From Pelosinus sp. IPA-1 (GTDB taxonomy: Bacteria > Bacillota > Negativicutes > DSM-13327), in contig NZ_BSVC01000001.1 of assembly GCF_030269905.1 (NCBI RefSeq), positions 124,001 to 188,000 on the forward strand: a DNA stretch of 64,000 bases. The letters run 5' to 3'. Both the position numbers and the translations under genes were made by a program. Below the pieces are notes generated by a model, which worked only from the letters and a program-made list of their open reading frames with translations, did no database searches and was not told where the DNA came from. Within the stretch, counting starts at the first letter, position 1. Every line of letters begins with the position of its first letter. This document shows positions 59,374 through 64,000 of the stretch, in pieces.

Positions 59374-61833
59374 TTAGATAAATAAATTGGTATCGGCTAA
59401 TTCTGCAGCGCTAAGATACGTAGCAACACCGGCGACTTCAATGCCGTCTATTAGCTCCTCTACTTTGATGCCCATTACATCTAGGGACATGCTGCAAGCT
59501 ACGATTCGAATGCCTTGTCTTTGGGCCTGCTGAATTAGATCTTCTAAAGAAGAAACATTTTTTTTGTTCATAATATACCGTATCATTTTACCACCAATAC
59601 CACCCATATTCATAGTGGATAAGCCAAGTTTTTTAGATCCTCTAGGCATCATCATGCCAAACATAGCTTCTAGCAGTGTTTTACTAGTATTTACTTTAAT
59701 TGGTTTTCTAAGAATATTAAGTCCCCAAAAGGTGAAAAACATAGTTACTTTTCTTCCCATAGCCGCGGCTCCATTGGCAATAATGAAGGCAGCAATTGCC
59801 TTATCTAAATCACCACTGAAGACAACCATCGTTTTATCATTGTTAGGGGAATTAAGGTTCGTACTTTCCTTTTGTAATGCAGTGCCTTTTTTTATATAAG
59901 CTTTGACAAGCTGATTTGAGGTATTTACCTCTAGCAAAAGGTTACCAGTGCTTACGCACCAAGCCTTTATGTCGGAGCCAAAAGCCAGATCAGTAGTTAT
60001 TACTTCTAAAACTTGACCAAGCTGCATTGTATTCAGGGTATTATAAACTTGCATAATCGGACCAGGACACTGTAATCCACAAGCATCAATGGTAACGTCA
60101 ACTTGTTTGCTTTGGGGTGATGTGGTGGTTTGCTGTACATTTTCTTTCTGCAATTCTTCATAACGGAAAATATCCCGATTGGATTGTTCTTGCATGGCAG
60201 TAGTATAGGTTTTATAACCGCCACTTAAATTTTTCAGATTTGTAAAGCCATTTTGGACTAGGATTCTATAAGCCAAATAGCCTCTTAATCCGATCTGGCA
60301 AAAAAGAATGAGTTCTTTATTTTTAGGAATTTCCTGGAGTCTGCCTCTTAGTTCATCGAGGGGAATGTTGATGGCATCTTCTATCGAACCCATACCAAAT
60401 TCTATAGGGGTTCGTACATCGACTAAAAGAGCATTTTCTTTATCTACTTGCTTGATTTCGTCCCAATGAATAATTTTGTGATCTCCTTTTAATATGTTGG
60501 ATGCAACATAACCAGCCATATTGACAGGATCTTTTGCAGATGAATAGGGTGGTGCATAAGATAATTCCAATTTCTCTAAATCATAAACTGTCATACCAGC
60601 ACGAATCGCTGTCGCAATGACATCAATTCTTTTTTCCACGCCTGCCTGGCCAATTGCTTGAGCGCCGAGTATTTTTCCATCGATTGGAGAAAAAAGGAGC
60701 TTTAGAGAAATTGTGGTCGCACCACGGTAGTAACCTGCATGGGATAAAGAATGGGTGTAGGATTTTTCATAGGGAATTTGAAATCTCTTTAGTATTTTCT
60801 CATTATTTCCTGTAGAAGATACTGTTACATCAAATACTTTGAGTACAGAAGTTCCTTGTGTTCCAGTATACTCATCTTGCCTGCCTAAAATATGATTGGC
60901 AGCAATTCGTCCTTGTTTATTGGCGGGCCCAGCTAATGGAATGAGAGTAGGGTGACCGTTTACATAATCAATTACTTCAATGGCATCACCGACAGCATAA
61001 ATATCAGGATCTGAAGTTCTTAAATTTTTGTCAACTTGAATTCCGCCTCTTTCTCCTAAAACTAAATTCGCTGATTTTGCCAGTTTAGTATCTGGAATAA
61101 CGCCAATGCCTAATAGAATGATATCTGCTTTAAGCTCTGTATTGCTCGTAAGTGAAACAATGGAATAATTCTCTTCTTGACGCACTGATGTTACGCCATC
61201 TTCCAGATAAACTTCCATGCCTTTTTCTTTTAAATATTGATGCACTAAAGCTGCCATTTCAAAGTCGATGGGCCCCATTACTTGATTGGCTAATTCCACT
61301 AAGGTAACTTTGATGCCTCTTTCTACTAGATTCTCAGCTAATTCAATACCGATGAATCCTCCTCCTACGACAATGGCTCGTTTGGGTTGATGAGTGTCAA
61401 CAAAATCTTTAATAGCATAGGTATCCGGAATATTTCTCATGGTGAAAACATTCGCCGCCTCTAAGCCAGGGATCGGAGGTTTAATTGGAGCGGCACCTGG
61501 CGAGAGAATTAATTTATCATATGATTCTCTATAGTTAGTGCCTTTTCTAAGATCCTTTACCACAAGTTCTTTTTTCTCAGTATCAATACTTAGGACTTCG
61601 CTAAAGACTCGCACGTCAATATTAAATCGTATATTCATTGCTTCTGGTGTTTGTACGACAAGCTGTTCTTTTTCGCGAATAACTTCGCCTACATAATAAG
61701 GCAAACCACAGTTAGCAAAGGAGATATGTTCTCCTTTTTCAAAAAGAATAATCTCAGCTGTTTCATCTAAACGTCTTAAACGTGCCGCTGCACTTGCGCC
61801 TCCAGCTACTCCGCCAACGATCAATATCTTCAT
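59374..61833 (-). CDS. CoA-disulfide reductase/rhodanese/TusA/DsrE fusion
   Basis: A four-domain protein, 819 residues from ATG 61833 (822 from the ATG at 61842; residue numbers below use the longer form). Residues 1-450 are a FAD/NAD(P)H disulfide reductase with GGVAGGASAAARLRRL, redox Cys45 in FANCGLPYYVGEV and the NAD loop VVGGGFIGIELAENL. Residues 465-545 are a rhodanese domain with catalytic Cys515. Residues 580-655 are a TusA domain with CGLQCPGP (Cys588, Cys592). Residues 665-822 are a DsrE-like domain with Cys783 in ACSMSLDVMGI. Such proteins reduce CoA or protein persulfides and pass sulfur along. ATG 61833 is favoured because the RBS AGGAG is too near the first ATG. It is cotranscribed with the ArsR gene. 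Confidence 0.9.
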   Translation of the reverse strand: MKILIVGGVAGGASAAARLRRLDETAEIILFEKGEHISFANCGLPYYVGEVIREKEQLVVQTPEAMNIRFNIDVRVFSEVLSIDTEKKELVVKDLRKGTNYRESYDKLILSPGAAPIKPPIPGLEAANVFTMRNIPDTYAIKDFVDTHQPKRAIVVGGGFIGIELAENLVERGIKVTLVELANQVMGPIDFEMAALVHQYLKEKGMEVYLEDGVTSVRQEENYSIVSLTSNTELKADIILLGIGVIPDTKLAKSANLVLGERGGIQVDKNLRTSDPDIYAVGDAIEVIDYVNGHPTLIPLAGPANKQGRIAANHILGRQDEYTGTQGTSVLKVFDVTVSSTGNNEKILKRFQIPYEKSYTHSLSHAGYYRGATTISLKLLFSPIDGKILGAQAIGQAGVEKRIDVIATAIRAGMTVYDLEKLELSYAPPYSSAKDPVNMAGYVASNILKGDHKIIHWDEIKQVDKENALLVDVRTPIEFGMGSIEDAINIPLDELRGRLQEIPKNKELILFCQIGLRGYLAYRILVQNGFTNLKNLSGGYKTYTTAMQEQSNRDIFRYEELQKENVQQTTTSPQSKQVDVTIDACGLQCPGPIMQVYNTLNTMQLGQVLEVITTDLAFGSDIKAWCVSTGNLLLEVNTSNQLVKAYIKKGTALQKESTNLNSPNNDKTMVVFSGDLDKAIAAFIIANGAAAMGRKVTMFFTFWGLNILRKPIKVNTSKTLLEAMFGMMMPRGSKKLGLSTMNMGGIGGKMIRYIMNKKNVSSLEDLIQQAQRQGIRIVACSMSLDVMGIKVEELIDGIEVAGVATYLSAAELADTNLFI

Positions 61834-61945
61834 AAATTTCATCTCTCCTCACTTTTAATATCATTATATCTATATATTACGATATAACGATGTAACGTGC
61901 AAGAGAAAAACAATTAAATAATATGGAAAATAGAGGAAACTTGCT

Positions 61946-62833
61946 TTAGATAAGAGTTTGAAGATAAGAGAGGAAGGTTTGGGTTGCAATCGATAAATTT
62001 TTTTTCTTATTAAATATTATGCCGATGGTGCGAGACGGAATGGGAGGGGAAACGGGAATTTCTACAAGGTTCCCATTGGCCAGATCTTGTTCAATAAAAT
62101 TTTTAATTACAACGGTTACGCCTAAGCCAATTTTGGCAAATTCAATAAGAAAATCCATAGTATTAATTTCTATTTCAGGTTTAATAAATATATTATTTTC
62201 AATAAAAAATTGATCAATATATTGGCGTGTAATATTATCTGATTCGAGAAGCATGAAAATGGCTTTTGTGAAAATATCGTTAGGCGCCACCACTTGAATG
62301 CTTTTTAAATACTCTTTTTCAGCAACAAAGATGTCTTGGATAGTAGCTAATTTGATAAAAGTATAGGAATCCAGATTAAATGGGCGGCTGACAATACCAA
62401 AGTCAATCATTCCTTGGTCAATGTGCTGTAATGTATCAAAAGTGGTTTTATTAATAATTTTTATTTTAATTTCAGGATATTGATTCATAAAGGGTTTAAG
62501 GTGGGGGAGAAGAAAATGCTTACATAACGTCGTACTAACACCAATGGTAATTACACCTTGTTTTTTGCTCTTAAGTTCCGTTAGGGTATTTTCACCTTCT
62601 GAAATGAGATGGAGTGCCTTTTCTATATATTCATAGAAAAGTTTCCCTTCTGTCGTTAAAGTCACTCCCTTTGAACTGCGGGAAAATAATTTAATATCAA
62701 GAATTGCTTCTAGTTTTTTTATGGACTTACTTACTGCTGGTTGACTGATATACAATGCCGCTGCTGCATGGGAGATATTTTTATAGTATGCAACAGTATG
62801 AAAAATTTTATATAGTTCTAAATCTTTACTCAT
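61946..62833 (-). CDS. LysR-family transcriptional regulator
   Basis: A 295-residue LysR protein with helix-turn-helix ISHAAAALYISQPAVSKSIKKLE and a normal effector domain. It is divergent from the LeuD-like gene with a 91-base gap that holds a small palindrome (62851-62870), so it probably controls that hydro-lyase operon. RBS CGAGGGG on the minus strand before ATG 62833. The inducer is unknown; a branched or dicarboxylic acid is likely from context. Confidence 0.9.
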   Translation of the reverse strand: MSKDLELYKIFHTVAYYKNISHAAAALYISQPAVSKSIKKLEAILDIKLFSRSSKGVTLTTEGKLFYEYIEKALHLISEGENTLTELKSKKQGVITIGVSTTLCKHFLLPHLKPFMNQYPEIKIKIINKTTFDTLQHIDQGMIDFGIVSRPFNLDSYTFIKLATIQDIFVAEKEYLKSIQVVAPNDIFTKAIFMLLESDNITRQYIDQFFIENNIFIKPEIEINTMDFLIEFAKIGLGVTVVIKNFIEQDLANGNLVEIPVSPPIPSRTIGIIFNKKKNLSIATQTFLSYLQTLI

Positions 62834-62850
62834 ACTATAACCCCTCGTTA

Positions 62851-62902
62851 TATTAAATATAATTAATATGTATTATTATTATAACACGTTAACTTTTATA
62901 AT
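62851..62902 (+). promoter_or_regulatory. Candidate LysR site and LeuD-like gene promoter
   Basis: ATATTAA (62851-62857) and TTAATAT (62864-62870) form a palindrome of LysR-box shape. TATAAT at 62897-62902 is a good -10 box, 23 bases ahead of ATG 62925. The region is AT-rich, so the operator call is modest. Confidence 0.45.
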
Positions 62903-62924
62903 AGTAGAAAGGCTAGAAAGAGAG

Positions 62925-63416
62925 ATGATTAAATTGATTAAAGGTAAGGTATGGAAATTCGGTAATGATGTAGATACGGATCAAATCATTCCGTCCCAAT
63001 ATTTGCTATTGCCCACCGTAGAGGAAATGAAGCAGTATACCTTTGAACCTTTAGACAAAGACTTTGCTTCTACTATATGTGCAGGTGACGTCATTGTAGG
63101 AGGAGAAAATTTTGGTTCCGGTTCTTCCAGAGAACAGGCTCCATTAGTACTAAAAGCCTTAGGGGTAAGTGCAGTGGTAGCAAAATCTTTTGCAAGAATT
63201 TTCTTTAGAAATGCGATTAATATTGGATTGCCGGTAATACTCTGCAAAGAAGTTTATGATGATGTACAAAATCAGGATACCCTCGAGATCGACGTGCAAA
63301 GAGGTAGCATCCGAAGTGTCAAATCAGGTGAAATTTTTACATCTACCACGTTGCCAGCTCACGTGATGAACATATTAAAAGCAGGCGGCTTGATCGGATT
63401 TTTAAATCAGAAATAA
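62925..63416 (+). CDS. 3-isopropylmalate dehydratase-type small subunit (LeuD-like)
   Basis: A 163-residue swivel-domain subunit of an aconitase-superfamily hydro-lyase. KVWKFGNDVDTDQIIPSQYL at the N terminus and GGENFGSGSSREQAP are the family motifs. It has the archaeal/clostridial short form used by isopropylmalate isomerase, homoaconitase, citraconase and 2,3-dimethylmalate dehydratase. No other leucine genes are seen, so the substrate is open. ATG 62925 follows AAAGG and AGAAAGAGAG; a longer in-frame start lies in the promoter. Confidence 0.87.
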   Translation: MIKLIKGKVWKFGNDVDTDQIIPSQYLLLPTVEEMKQYTFEPLDKDFASTICAGDVIVGGENFGSGSSREQAPLVLKALGVSAVVAKSFARIFFRNAINIGLPVILCKEVYDDVQNQDTLEIDVQRGSIRSVKSGEIFTSTTLPAHVMNILKAGGLIGFLNQK

Positions 63417-63429
63417 AGGGGGTACGACA

Positions 63430-64000
63430 ATGGGAATGACGATAGGAGAGAAAATCTTGGCTCGGGCTAGTGGTAAGGATGTTGTGAAACCTGGGGAAAT
63501 CATCACGGCAAAAGTAGATTTATGTATGAGTAATGATGGTACAACCCATTTAAATATTGATATATTTGAAAATCAACTGAAGGCAGAAAAAGTCTATAAT
63601 CCAGATAAGGTAGTTTTTATTGTAGATCATAATGTGCCTTCAGAAAGTGCCAAAACTGCTGAGGTACACAAAAAAATGCGAATATTTGCGCAAAAACATC
63701 AAATTCCATTTTATGAAGGAACAGGCGTGTGTCATCAGATCATGATTGAAGATTTTGTTGTACCGGGACAGTTGATCATTGCGGCAGATTCTCATACCTG
63801 TTCTTATGGTGGGCTAGGAGCCTTTGGCACAGGGGTGGGCTGTACGGATTTTACTTCTGTAATGCATACAGGAGAAATATGGCTGATGGTGCCAGAGACA
63901 TTAAAGTTTATTATTGAAGGTAAGTTTAAACCAGGTGTATATGCGCGGGATTTGATCTTAAAAATCATTGGTGACATAGGGGCAAATGGAGCTAACTACA
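63430..64000 (+). CDS. 3-isopropylmalate dehydratase-type large subunit (LeuC-like), cut
   Basis: The gene runs off the right edge; 190 codons are visible, from ATG 63430 after GGGGG. The product begins MGMTIGEKILARASGKDVVKP-type sequence, then VDLCMSNDG, VFIVDHNVPS, GTGVCHQIM and AADSHTCSYGGLGAFGTGVG; the last two are the LeuC/homoaconitase signatures. It pairs with the LeuD-like subunit 13 bases upstream. The Fe-S cysteines lie beyond the edge. Substrate unknown; the LysR neighbour points to an inducible catabolic hydro-lyase rather than leucine synthesis, which is inference. Confidence 0.88.
   Translation, partial: MGMTIGEKILARASGKDVVKPGEIITAKVDLCMSNDGTTHLNIDIFENQLKAEKVYNPDKVVFIVDHNVPSESAKTAEVHKKMRIFAQKHQIPFYEGTGVCHQIMIEDFVVPGQLIIAADSHTCSYGGLGAFGTGVGCTDFTSVMHTGEIWLMVPETLKFIIEGKFKPGVYARDLILKIIGDIGANGANY

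Overview
The window looks like a chromosomal segment of a low-GC, anaerobic Firmicute that carries an outer membrane, that is, a member of the Negativicutes and most like the Sporomusa/Pelosinus group. The main reasons are an OmpM-type porin (signal peptide, one SLH domain, coiled coil, beta-barrel ending in Phe) at 50979-52358, citrate-lyase fermentation genes, strong AGGAGG ribosome binding sites and frequent GTG/TTG starts. No rRNA, tRNA, CRISPR array, insertion sequence or prophage was recognised. Organism assignment is inference from gene content only.

Region by region. (1) 1-10603: degradation of pectin or rhamnogalacturonan: an alginate-lyase-family protein (cut by the left edge), a chemoreceptor, a GH28 polygalacturonase-type hydrolase, an orphan ABC sugar-binding lipoprotein, then LUD protein, GH105 hydrolase and GPH symporter, and a secreted carbohydrate esterase. 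Two of these transcription units share an almost identical promoter element. (2) 11025-13703: aldehyde dehydrogenase and a PucR-type regulator. (3) 13786-25960: a LysR regulator divergent from a tricarboxylate operon: citrate lyase citDEF, aconitase, an orphan PTS-EIIC-like permease, a PrpF-family isomerase, a DASS transporter and a beta-carbonic anhydrase, followed by a second DASS transporter. Together these read as uptake of trans-aconitate or related tricarboxylates, isomerisation to cis-aconitate, hydration to citrate and cleavage to acetate plus oxaloacetate. (4) 26065-31710: AEC permease, truncated CitB-like response regulator, LysR, GABA-type aminotransferase and amino-acid permease, with terminator-like hairpins just before the last two genes. 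(5) 31871-39796: a cell-wall amidase, then a GEMM-I (cyclic di-GMP class) riboswitch leading into cheY-cheA-cheW-mcp-cheR-cheB.

(6) 39995-42767: a permease, a DUF134 DNA-binding protein and a DUF1694 protein. (7) 42768-54502: a decayed DeoR-family repressor next to rhaB-rhaA-rhaD-rhaM, then GH105, GPH symporter, OmpM porin, a second LUD protein and a GH4 alpha-galacturonidase: a second module that mirrors the first one but adds its own porin. (8) 54605-59005: chemoreceptor, an ArsR-type regulator with an operator over its promoter, a cobalamin riboswitch followed by about 600 bases of stacked hairpins without a gene, and an exported CbiK cobaltochelatase. (9) 59079-61842: ArsR regulator and a four-domain CoA-disulfide-reductase/rhodanese/TusA/DsrE fusion (persulfide metabolism). 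(10) 61946-64000: LysR divergent from a LeuD/LeuC-type hydro-lyase, the large subunit cut by the right edge.

How it fits together: the outer-membrane porin, secreted esterase, inner-membrane symporters and cytoplasmic GH28/GH105/GH4 enzymes would take in pectic oligosaccharides and release galacturonate and rhamnose; rhamnose enters the RhaABD pathway. The tricarboxylate operon is a separate carbon source. Receptors beside both sugar modules and a riboswitch-controlled chemotaxis operon suggest that movement is tied to these substrates.
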